Part shown: piece by piece, positions 33,131 through 41,900 of the stretch
How positions within the stretch are numbered: position 1 is the stretch's first letter
Layout of the letters: every line of letters begins with the position of its first letter
NCBI GenBank assembly: GCA_937920345.1
Contig: CALGVA010000012.1
Span: 1-43,545 of the forward strand
Reading direction: 5' to 3'
DNA length: 43,545 nucleotides
DNA from: an uncultured Lachnospiraceae bacterium
Lineage (GTDB): Bacteria; Bacillota; Clostridia; Lachnospirales; Lachnospiraceae
The notes under the pieces: generated by a model
What the model was told of the DNA's origin: nothing
Database searches by the model: none
Seen by the model: the letters and a program-made list of their open reading frames with translations, nothing else
Translations under genes and position numbers: made by a program

Positions 33131-34036
33131 ATGAACTATTTATTAAGAAGTATGCTGTTTATTCCCGGTAACAACGAAAAATTTATTCTAAAGGCAGCTG
33201 ACTGTGAAGCAGATGCCATTATATTTGATATGGAAGATGCAGTTCCATGTTCAGAAGAGCAGAAAGCAAGGGACTTACTGAATAAATATTTAGAAATGGA
33301 TATTTTTGATGGGAAGCAGATATTTATAAGAGTTAATGAACTTGGGACCGCTTCTTTACTGGCGGATATGGAATTGCTGAAGCATGAGAATGTTATGGGT
33401 ATTGTCCCGCCCAAGATCGATTCGGTTGCAGATGTAAATAAATTTGAGGCATTGCTGTTGGAACGGGAGATTAAGAATCATTATTCCGTCGGGAAATTTA
33501 AAATGCTGCCGCTGATTGAGACGGCAGAGGCTGTACTGAGTGTGAAGAGCATTGCCGGATGCAGCGAGCGGATCATAGCATTACTTTTTGGCGGGGAGGA
33601 TTATCTGGACAGTGTTTGGGGAGAACATTTGGAACCGCCGCTAGCCTTGGATCATCCGCGCTCAATGGTAGTTATGGCAGCACGGATGAATGGGATATTA
33701 CCAATTGATACACCCTATTTGGATTTGAGTAATGAGGAAGGATTTCTGGCGGAGGAAACGAGGTCCCGCGCATTGGGGTTCGCGGGGATTTTACTTGTAA
33801 CACCCAAACAGATTCCGCTGGCACATGCCTGTTTTTCACCTACACAGGAGGAAATTGAGCATGCCGAAAAAGTAGTAAATGCAGTTAATGAAGCAAAGAA
33901 GACGGGAGGAAGCATCGCGAAGATTAATGGTAAAATGATCGGTCCTCCTATGAGGAAGAGAGCAGAAAAAGTTTTGTTATTAAATCAATTGATCTGTGAG
34001 CAGGAAAGAAAATTGAAAGGGAAACCAAAGGCGTGA
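33131..34036 (+). CDS. CitE/HpcH-family CoA-ester lyase
   Basis: A 301-residue TIM-barrel enzyme of the citrate-lyase-beta/malyl-CoA-lyase family, which makes or breaks 3-hydroxyacyl-CoA esters using Mg2+. Visible features are RSMLFIPGNNEKFILKA, the DMEDAVP loop (33-39), the substrate Arg in IFIRVNELG, metal ligand E130 in LPLIETAEAV and D157 in LLFGGEDYLDSV. No citrate lyase alpha, gamma or CitX/CitG genes are near, so it is not part of citrate lyase; it resembles stand-alone malyl-, methylmalyl- or citramalyl-CoA lyases. It overlaps the next gene, a shorter homologue, by four bases (GTGA). Confidence 0.88.
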   Translation: MNYLLRSMLFIPGNNEKFILKAADCEADAIIFDMEDAVPCSEEQKARDLLNKYLEMDIFDGKQIFIRVNELGTASLLADMELLKHENVMGIVPPKIDSVADVNKFEALLLEREIKNHYSVGKFKMLPLIETAEAVLSVKSIAGCSERIIALLFGGEDYLDSVWGEHLEPPLALDHPRSMVVMAARMNGILPIDTPYLDLSNEEGFLAEETRSRALGFAGILLVTPKQIPLAHACFSPTQEEIEHAEKVVNAVNEAKKTGGSIAKINGKMIGPPMRKRAEKVLLLNQLICEQERKLKGKPKA

Positions 34037-34824
34037 CAAAAGTGACAGAGAGCTGGCTCTTCGTTCCGGCAATAGAAAAATATCTGAAAGGTACGGCAAA
34101 AGACTGTGTACAGAATATCATTTACGATCTGGAAGATTCGCTAAAGGAGAATGAGAAGGAACATGGGCTTGAACTGCTGGTAAATACACTATTATATAAA
34201 AGCAGCAGCCAGCATATTTATGTCAGGATTAATCATAACGAACGCATGGAGCACGAATTGCTTTATTTGAAGGAGTGCGGGATTGATGGGTTTTTAATAC
34301 CTAAATTTGAAAGTGCGGATGTTTTGAATGAATATAATGATTTGCTGTGTGGAAAGAAAATCATTGCATTACTGGAAACGCCTGCCGGGATTATCCAACT
34401 GGAAGATTTTGCAGATGACGCAAGAATATATGGGTTTGCTTTTGGCGGGGAAGACTACTGCACATGCCTTGGAGTGCCAACCAATGATGAGGCAACACGA
34501 TATGCGAGAGAAAAAATAGTCCTATGGGCGGCATATGTGCATAAGTTTGCTCTGGATACTGTCTGCTTTGAGACTGAGGATATGGATTTGTTTCGTAGAA
34601 AGGCGGAAGAGTCGTTTCGAATGGGTTTTCGAAGCAGGATGCTCATACATCCGAAGCAGGCAGAAGTGATTCGAAAAATAAAGGAATGCCATGATAGGAA
34701 CGAGATGGAAGAGATTATCAAAAAATATGAGGAGAGCGGTTTTGGCGTTTCGGTAGTTGATGGCAAGGTTTATGAGAAACCGCATATTGAGCGATTAAAG
34801 AAGATGTTGGAACAGGAGGAATAG
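34033..34824 (+). CDS. Second, shorter CitE-like lyase or thioesterase
   Basis: A 263-residue homologue of the preceding protein, starting at GTG 34033. It keeps the core motifs: SWLFVPAIEKYLKG, DLEDSLKENEKEHG, YVRINHNERM, IALLETPAGI and FAFGGEDYCTCLG. It lacks part of the C-terminal region. In known systems a malyl-CoA lyase can be paired with a diverged paralogue acting as a thioesterase on the same CoA ester (Mcl1/Mcl2), so this may be a lyase/hydrolase pair. That is an analogy only. The overlap with the upstream gene suggests equal synthesis. Confidence 0.82.
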   Translation: MTKVTESWLFVPAIEKYLKGTAKDCVQNIIYDLEDSLKENEKEHGLELLVNTLLYKSSSQHIYVRINHNERMEHELLYLKECGIDGFLIPKFESADVLNEYNDLLCGKKIIALLETPAGIIQLEDFADDARIYGFAFGGEDYCTCLGVPTNDEATRYAREKIVLWAAYVHKFALDTVCFETEDMDLFRRKAEESFRMGFRSRMLIHPKQAEVIRKIKECHDRNEMEEIIKKYEESGFGVSVVDGKVYEKPHIERLKKMLEQEE

Positions 34825-34830
34825 ATTATT

Positions 34831-36348
34831 ATGGCATTAGAAGAGAAAATAGAAATACTGGAAAGCCATAAGAGTGAATCCAGAGGTGAAAACCGGAAAG
34901 AAAAGCAGCATTCTAAAGGAAAGCTGACGGCATGGGAACGTATTAACTTATTATTTGACAAGGATACTTTTATTGAAACAGACATGTTTCTGGAGCATCG
35001 CTGTAATTATTTTGGGATGGGAGAAAATCGAAAGGAAGGGGATGGCGTTATAGCCGGTTACGGCCTTGTGAATGGAAAAACTGTTTGTGCCTATGCGCAG
35101 GACTTTACTGTGTTTGGCGGATCGATCAGCGAAATGAATGCGCGAAAAATTTCAAATATCCAAAATAAAGCGCTCCAGATGATGGTGCCGATCGTTGGAC
35201 TTTTTGATTCCGGGGGAGCGAGAGTACAGGAAGGGGTTCAGAGCCTTTCAGGTCACGGTGATATTTTTTTCAATAATGTTAAAGCTTCCGGAAAAATACC
35301 GCAGATTTCCGCAATCATGGGGACCTGTGCAGGTGGGGCATCATATTCTCCGGCGCTGACGGATTTTATACTGATGGTAGAAGGAATCAGCAGTATGTTC
35401 ATTACCGGGCCTAAAGTGGTAGAACAAGCCATTGGCGAAGTGTCATCTATGGAGGAACTGGGGGGAACAAAGATTCATTCTTCCATAAGCGGTATGGCAG
35501 ATAAAATAGTTCGCAATGATGAGGAGTGTATCCAGCATATAAAAAGATTGTTGGAGTATCTTCCAAGTAGTTTTAAATGCAGACCATTAAGAAATGATAA
35601 TATAACTTATACCACGAAAAAGTTACAGGGTATGAGGAAGATTTTACCGGAGTCGAACCGTCGCGCTTTTGATGTACGTGAATTAATTGAGAGTCTGGCA
35701 GATGACAAAAGTGTGTTTGAAGTAAAAGAAAATTTTGCCCAAAATATGATTACGGCGTTTGCAAGGATTGGTGGAAGATCAGTAGGCATTGTTGCAAATC
35801 AATCGATGGAAAGGGCAGGGTGCATAGACATAGATGCAGCAGATAAGGCAGCCAGATTTGTTCGAATTTGTGACAGCTTTAATATACCTTTACTGAATCT
35901 AGTAGATGTTCCGGGTTTTTATCCGGGAAAGGATCAGGAACAGAGGGGCATTATACGACATGGAGCCAAAATGCTGTATGCCTATGGTGAAGCAACTGTA
36001 CCTAAGATAACAGTAATCTTACGCAAGGGATACGGCGGTGCTTATTTGGCAATGTGCAGTAAGGAACTGGGGGCAGATATGGTCTATGCATGGCCGGAAG
36101 CAGAGATGGCAGTCATGGGGGCGGCGGCAGCTATAGAAGTAATATATAGAAAATTGTCTCCTGAGGAGAGAACAGAAAAAATAAAAGAATATGAAGAGCA
36201 GTTTCTGAATCCATATGAAGCGGCGCACATGGGCTACGTAGATGAAATAATAGCTCCGGAGGATACGCGAAGCCGGGTAATCGGAGTACTGAATAATATG
36301 GATATAGATGTACAGGGAAAAAAGCCACATGGCAATATACCACTGTAG
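34831..36348 (+). CDS. Acyl-CoA carboxylase, carboxyltransferase subunit (PccB/MmdA-like)
   Basis: A 505-residue protein with both crotonase-fold halves of biotin-dependent acyl-CoA carboxyltransferases. The N-terminal half has FTVFGGSISEMNARKISNIQ and GLFDSGGARVQEGVQS. The C-terminal half has NIPLLNLVDVPGFYPGKDQE, the glycine-rich KGYGGAYLAM and PEAEMAVMGAAAA. It moves CO2 between carboxybiotin and an acyl-CoA such as propionyl-CoA/methylmalonyl-CoA. No biotin carboxylase, biotin carrier or membrane decarboxylase subunit is nearby, so it must borrow partners encoded elsewhere or use an unusual mechanism. Its place among capsule genes is odd. RBS is AGGAGG. Confidence 0.92.
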   Translation: MALEEKIEILESHKSESRGENRKEKQHSKGKLTAWERINLLFDKDTFIETDMFLEHRCNYFGMGENRKEGDGVIAGYGLVNGKTVCAYAQDFTVFGGSISEMNARKISNIQNKALQMMVPIVGLFDSGGARVQEGVQSLSGHGDIFFNNVKASGKIPQISAIMGTCAGGASYSPALTDFILMVEGISSMFITGPKVVEQAIGEVSSMEELGGTKIHSSISGMADKIVRNDEECIQHIKRLLEYLPSSFKCRPLRNDNITYTTKKLQGMRKILPESNRRAFDVRELIESLADDKSVFEVKENFAQNMITAFARIGGRSVGIVANQSMERAGCIDIDAADKAARFVRICDSFNIPLLNLVDVPGFYPGKDQEQRGIIRHGAKMLYAYGEATVPKITVILRKGYGGAYLAMCSKELGADMVYAWPEAEMAVMGAAAAIEVIYRKLSPEERTEKIKEYEEQFLNPYEAAHMGYVDEIIAPEDTRSRVIGVLNNMDIDVQGKKPHGNIPL

Positions 36349-36365
36349 TAGAAAGAAGGATTGAT

Positions 36366-36830
36366 ATGCAGATAAATACTATGGGAAACTTTTATGAGGA
36401 TTTTGAGATAGGGCAGGAGATCAGACATGCCCTATCCAAAACAATTTTTGAAAGTGACAATAATCTTTTTTGTCTTTTGACTATGAACAGCCATCCGGTT
36501 CATACAAATGAAGATTATGCAGAGAAACAACAGCATGGAAAAATCTTAGTGGTGGGAACACTGGTATTCAGTTTGGTTGTTGGGCTGACCGTGGAGGATA
36601 TCAGCGGAGAAGCTATTGCAAACCTTGATTATGAGAATATAAAACATCTTGCGCCTACATTTCTGGGGGATACGATTTATGCAAGGAGCGTAGTGCTGGA
36701 TAAAAGACGATCAAAAAGCAAGCAGGATCGGGGTATTATATATGTGGAAACTGTTGGCTATAACCAGAAGGGTGAAAGCGTAATTTCTTTTAGAAGACAT
36801 GTGTTAGTAAAGTGTAGAAATAGCATATAG
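36366..36830 (+). CDS. MaoC-like acyl-CoA hydratase/dehydratase
   Basis: A 154-residue single hot-dog-fold protein of the MaoC family. The N-terminal GNFYEDFEIGQEIRHALSKT and the active-site segment NSHPVHTNEDYAE (family pattern N-x-x-P-x-H-x-D/N) point to a hydratase acting on enoyl- or 3-hydroxyacyl-CoA, closest in feel to the MeaC/mesaconyl-CoA hydratase subgroup. Together with the CitE-like lyases and the carboxyltransferase it makes a chemically sensible short pathway for branched or hydroxylated dicarboxylic acyl-CoA esters. It starts 17 nt after the carboxyltransferase gene. The exact substrate is not visible. Confidence 0.87.
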   Translation: MQINTMGNFYEDFEIGQEIRHALSKTIFESDNNLFCLLTMNSHPVHTNEDYAEKQQHGKILVVGTLVFSLVVGLTVEDISGEAIANLDYENIKHLAPTFLGDTIYARSVVLDKRRSKSKQDRGIIYVETVGYNQKGESVISFRRHVLVKCRNSI

Positions 36831-36933
36831 TTTTTTGTATTTTATTTAAATTTATGTGAAAGATATGATGATTTCTTTTGCGTTGTGAGTTGATAAATTA
36901 GGAACATGAAAGAAATAGAGACAGGTGAAAATT

Positions 36934-38065
36934 TTGAATGCAGAACAAGGATTAAAGAATGAGCAATTGACGCCGCAAAAAGACCGGATAATGGTGAGGG
37001 GGGGGGTACAACCGTAATTCAAATTTAGAACTCTTCCGGATTATAACAATGTTAATCATTGTTGCGCATCATTATGTGGTAAACTCCGGGCTGTCTTCCG
37101 TGGTGTGCCAAAATACATCATTGGAAGCACAGGACTTTTTTATCCTTATTTTTGGATGGGGTGGAAAGACAGGCATTAACTGTTTTATGCTGATTACCGG
37201 CTATTTTATGTGTACATCAAATATCACGGCATTAAAGTATGGAAAGCTGGTGGGAGAGCGGTACTTCTATGCAATATTGTTTTTTATCGTTTTTCTTGTT
37301 TCCGGATACAGTGCATTTTCGATAAAGGGCTTTTTAAAGATGTTTTTTCCCTTTTGGACTGTTAAGGACAACTTTACCGGCTGCTTTCTGTTGTTTTATT
37401 TGTTTATTCCTTTTTTGAATAAACTGATTCATGCATTAACGGAAAAGGAACATTTGGCAATAACGGGATTATGTCTTTTTATCTATACGATACTGCCGTC
37501 ATTTGCGAAAGCAAATGTCGGGTACAGTTATGTGACATGGTTTATTGTACTTTATTTTATTTCTTCTTATATCCGGCTTTACCCGAAAGAGATTTTTGAT
37601 GATGCGAAGCGCTGGGGTGTATTGACAGCCGGCTCGCTGTTGATTTCGTGGATGAGCGTTGTGACGCTGGCATGGATCGGATCGAAGTATGGCAAGGCAC
37701 AGATAGCGTATTTTTTTGTGTCTGATTCTAATAAAATATTAGCGGTGAGTACCGCAGTCTGTGCTTTTCTCTTTTTTAGAAATATAAAAATCAGGCAGAG
37801 CAGGGTTATTAATATGGCGGCGGCTTCTACATTTGGTGTGCTTCTGATTCATGCAAATAGTGATACCATGCGTCAATGGTTATGGAAAGACATGCTTAAT
37901 AATGTGGGCTGGTATCATTCGCCCGGGCTTTATCTGCATGCAGCTGCTTCTGTAGTGGGAATTTTTGTTGTCTGCACGTTGATCGATATGGTGAGGAAGC
38001 GGGTATTGGAGAAGCCGTTCTTGGAGTGGCTGGGTGCATTGATTGCGAAAAGTAGAAAATATTGA
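36934..38065 (+). CDS. Acyltransferase-3 (O-acetyltransferase-like), frame OFF through a G9 tract
   Basis: The gene for a membrane acyltransferase of the OafA/YrhL family, which acylates surface polysaccharides. From TTG 36934 (AGGTG upstream; GTG 36925 is also in frame) the frame reads through MVRGG and hits TAA at 37015-37017. With one G fewer in the run 36998-37006 it joins the long downstream frame: GGYNRNSNLELFRIITMLII then the family His pair VAHHYVVNSG, giving about 376 residues with ten or so membrane helices. RNSNLELFRI is the normal start of this family, so the shift is real and not a wrong start. ATG 37049 could give a 338-residue product but lacks a ribosome site and would begin inside the first membrane helix. 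Either phase-variable OFF state or a sequencing error. Confidence 0.88.
36998..37006 (+). repeat. G9 homopolymer that breaks the acyltransferase frame
   Basis: Nine consecutive G, about 20 codons after the likely start. Eight or eleven G restore the frame; nine or ten do not. The tract is near the N-terminus, the usual place of an on/off phase switch. Confidence 0.88.
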
Positions 38066-38300
38066 TTTCGTTTTCAGCAGTAAGCGCTTTGTTTGCACTG
38101 GCGAGTGCCTTATTTTCGCCGGCCCGCAGGCTGTCAAAGATCCGGCACACGTAGCTTAAGGAGCGCTCCGGCCAGTTGTACTGGTTGATGACCTGCAGTT
38201 CAAGATGGATGACCATCTGGCCGTTGAGGGAGACTTTGATGTCGAGGAAGAAGTCCTTGGCAGCGACGCTTTTTCCCGGTTCAACGGGATTCAGGATCTC
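38064..38300 (-). pseudogene. Fragment of an Rpn-family nuclease/transposase
   Basis: On the minus strand about 79 codons encode EILNPVEPGKSVAAKDFFLD, then IKVSLNGQMVIHLELQVINQ and NWPERSLSYVCRIFDSLRAGE. This is the hallmark centre of Rpn recombination-promoting nucleases (PD-(D/E)XK superfamily, PDDEXK_2 type), with the catalytic D...ELQ pattern. The N-terminal part is missing upstream of 38300, where inverted-repeat DNA begins. After RAGE the sequence jumps to two heptads (NKALASANKALTAE) and then runs into the 3' end of the acyltransferase gene. It is therefore truncated at both ends and not functional. Confidence 0.75.
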
Positions 38301-38317
38301 AACGATAAAAATAAAGG

Positions 38318-38381
38318 AATCACATTCACAGCAGGTTATCTTTTGTATAAAAGGCTTACAGTTACTGCTGTGAATGTGATT
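38318..38381. repeat. Perfect 17-bp inverted repeat beside the Rpn fragment
   Basis: AATCACATTCACAGCAG (38318-38334) and CTGCTGTGAATGTGATT (38365-38381) are perfectly complementary around 30 AT-rich bases that hold a smaller TTTT/AAAA hairpin. It could be the end of a mobile element or a bidirectional terminator between the capsule locus and the next gene. The rest of 38382-38726 holds only weak inverted repeats (CTGAAAT/ATTTCAG near 38500) and no gene that I can see. Confidence 0.6.
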
Positions 38382-38726
38382 TCTTATGTTAAAACTATAC
38401 CATATTCTCTAAGAGCAGAACAACACAAAGTTTTAAAACTCTAGACATTCCTGATTTTTCTGTGTCCCACAGGTTTGACGGATGCTGACTGAAATATTAT
38501 GCGGTGAGCATTTCAGAAGCTGTAATTTCCCTCAACTCATTTTTGTTAGAACTGTAAATAAATAAGAAATGTTATATCGCAAACTGTCATCGCATCCACA
38601 ATATATGGAAAACCGGCAGAAGTGATTTACCAATGCATACAGTATATTGTATTGTGCACTTTTTCTATCTCATGTGAACATTTATGCATTAGCTGGTAAA
38701 GCATGGAAGAACTGGAAGGGAATACA

Positions 38727-38785
38727 GGGACAATATGGATTACCAGATTTATTTACTTGCATAAATTGTCCCCAGATAATATAAT
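38727..38785 (+). promoter_or_regulatory. Promoter and possible operator of the amylopullulanase gene
   Basis: TTGCAT (38757-38762) and TATAAT (38780-38785) are 17 nt apart. An inverted repeat GGGACAAT (38727-38734)/ATTGTCCC (38765-38772) has its right half inside the promoter spacer, a good position for a repressor acting by looping or blockage. The leader is about 150 nt. Confidence 0.65.
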
Positions 38786-38882
38786 AGTAGACAACGAAAG
38801 ATTGCGAAATTTTCTGTTCTTATTCTATTTACATTAATAAGAGAGTCCTCTGGGGAGGGTAATGTTTTAAAGAAAATTTCAA

Positions 38883-38908
38883 GAGAAAATGTAAAAGGGT
38901 ATTTTCTC
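38883..38908 (+). promoter_or_regulatory. Leader hairpin before the amylopullulanase gene
   Basis: GAGAAAAT (38883-38890) and ATTTTCTC (38901-38908) form an 8-bp stem in the untranslated leader. AGGAGG follows at about 38930, and the ATG is at 38943. Confidence 0.45.
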
Positions 38909-38942
38909 AAATTTTTCAAAAGAAAGAATAGGAGGAAAGAAT

Positions 38943-41900
38943 ATGAAACGGAAAAAAAGTTTCAAAACGGTGCTGAGCGGCATACTGGCGGCGGCGATGT
39001 TGTTTACGTCAGTTCCCTTGGACGTGCTGGCGGCACCTGTTGATCCGGCAGCGGTGGAAGACACATTGCCGGAAGTCTTGACAGAGGACAGCGAGACGCC
39101 TTCTGTCGATGACGACGCTTCGAAGCAGACAGAAGTTGCTGATGACCAGACTTCCGATGATGGTCAGCCTTCTGCTGATGAAGGAGTGGAGAATACGGAT
39201 GCTGATGCACAGGATCCGGCAGACGATGATGCCGGACAGGATGCTGAGGGCAGCGATCCGTCCGTTACGGACACACCGGCTGCAGATCAGACCGGTGATG
39301 ATGCGGATTCGGAGAAAACGGATGATGTTACAGACGACTCTGAGGCTAAGGCGGACGGTGACGAGAACACTGGGGTTAAGGCTGATGCTGTGACTGGTGC
39401 GGTTGTAGATGGTACGACAGTAACATTTACCTGTGTGGCTACAGAGGTCAAGTTCCTGCGTTGGGAGGATAATAGTTCAACGGAAATTGACAGTAGCGCT
39501 GTCACAACAATCGTGGTTGAAGGCGAAGGCGGAGGTAACGCGTGGGGTAAATTGGTAGAATTACAGAAAGGTGATAACAATGTCTGGACCGGAACCAAGA
39601 CATTTGAAAAGCCGGGAGACTATAAGTATAAGTTTGTCGCAGACAGTTGTTATGAAGCCAATCTGGATACGCCAGATACAAATAGACACTTTACTATCTC
39701 CGGCATGAACGATACTACAATCTCGGTGGTTCGGGGGGAAGAGACAGCTTTGGACGCTAAGATTGATGACATTGTGGTCGTATATGCATTGTCGGCAGAG
39801 ACAGAAGCTGCGGATACGAATCATGAGATTACTTTAAGTGGTGAGACCGGTAGTCAAAAGTTAACAGTTGGTTCGAACTGGGATACAAGCAAGAGCTTTA
39901 CTTTAACGGCAACTGCAGTAGATGGTAGTGGAAGCTGTACAGTTACTGTCAGGGTATCAGCATCTGCGATTGTGGAAGACCCGAACGGTAAACTCCCGGT
40001 TATTGATAGTGAGAAAGGCGAAGTAACATTCTACTATTTTGCACCGACAGCGACAAAAGTCGAAATTAAGGGGCAGATGACAGGAAGCGATTGGCCAACT
40101 GTGGACATGGAACTTTCTGAGAATGGTTATTGGGAGAAGACGCTTCCTGTGGGACCGGGTTCGTATGAATATGGTTTTATGGTAAACGGTTCTTGGGCTG
40201 TTGATGAGAAAGCGCTGCATATAGGTAAAATTGACACAAACAATATCGTGATCGTTCCCGGCCTTGCAGACGGGCAGGCACCGGACGCAATACCTGGCGG
40301 TGAGGCGGTTGAATTACCGGAGACATTAAAGTTATTTGAAGAATATACGGTCACAGATGAATCTTCAAAACTGAATGTAACAGCAAAATCTACAGACGAG
40401 ACTGTAACCTATGAGATTCCGGCGGATGCAACATGGAAAGACAAAGTGACGCTCACAGCGGCAATGGCAGATAAGCCGGCTACGGTAGCAGTCAAGAGTG
40501 ATTTCCCGAAAGATGTCGAGTCTTTTGATTTGGTAGCGAAAGCTGGGGACAAGACCTCTAAAGTGACGGTCAAGGTTGTAAGCACAATGTATACTTATAC
40601 CATTTACTACTATGATAGAGATGAGACACATAGGAGTACAGAAGCTTCTGCGCTTTGGATATGGAATAAAGTTCCTGACGGTGAAGTAACCGCAGACAAC
40701 GGGTCGGTTCATCCGTTTACTAAGACAGAGGAGCTTGCGGATGGCAACACATGGCTTAAGGCAGATGTCGAGCTTAGCTATACAAGTTTAGGCATTATTC
40801 CTAAAAATTCTGGTGCTAATTGGAGTTGGCAGGAAACAGATAGATTTTACACTAATACAGATGAATCCAAAAATGTTACATTGTACATAGTAAGTGATGA
40901 TGGCGCAAATATCTATACAGAACTTCCGGGAATCAAAGAAGTTAAGGAACGTTATCTTGTCGTAGAGTACACGCGTACAACAGGCAGCCCTGCTGACTGG
41001 TCATTCTATACATGGAACGGTGGATATGGAAACAAGTCTATAGCGTTTACAGACGAGGACGGTGACGGAACAGGCACTGCGATAGTTCCGGTAAAACAGG
41101 GTCTTGACTCCATCAGTTTTGTCCTTGCACAGACTGATTCGATGGAAAGCGACCCATGGGTGAAGGATGGCGGCGACAATACCTGTCCGATGCCTGTTGA
41201 TCAGAATGTTGTTAAGATCAAGATGGAAGAGGGCAAGGGCATTACATATACCTATCCTTATAACATCGGATATGAGATCGATCCCAAGGAAGAAAAAGTT
41301 AATTTCTACTATAGAGACGACGAGGCATTCCTTGCAGGAAGCGAAGGCGGTTATGACAGTGTAATGCTGGATATCATTGTTCCGGAGGAGACATCTGCAA
41401 AGACGTATACCATGGAGTATGATCAGGCAGAACAGCGCTATAAATATGTACTGGATAAACTGGTATTAGGTGATTACTGCTATCGTTACGGCATAAAACA
41501 GGCGGCCGATTCGGAAGCTGAGTATGTACTGGATCAGTTTAATGAGCTGACACAGAAAGTTGGCGATGTAGAATATTCTTTACTGAAATATGAAGTTCTG
41601 GATATTAGTCCGGAAGCTGTTATGTCCAGTGAGACTATGGATTATAACGATAACAATGTGCTGACGGTTAAGCTTAATGCCAAAGATAAAGACGGCAAGC
41701 CGGTGGAAGAGAAGGATGCGATCAGCAGCATTTCCAGAGCAACTGTAGATTTGAGTGCAGTTGGCGGCGGTATTACAGAGATCGATCCGGAGCTGCTGGC
41801 AATTTCGATCGCAGTGAAAGAGGGTACATCTACAGGCGAGAAAACACTTCCGGTTGTAGTATATGACCAGTATAACAATGAATCTAAAGCAGAGGCGAAG

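Noticed and set aside
33131..34824. Citrate lyase operon
   Set aside because: The CitE-like proteins are not accompanied by CitF, CitD, CitC, CitX or CitG, so they are better read as stand-alone CoA-ester lyases.
37049..38065. Intact 338-residue acyltransferase starting at ATG 37049
   Set aside because: There is no ribosome site before it, and it would start inside the first membrane helix. The missing conserved N-terminus is present upstream in another frame across the G9 run.
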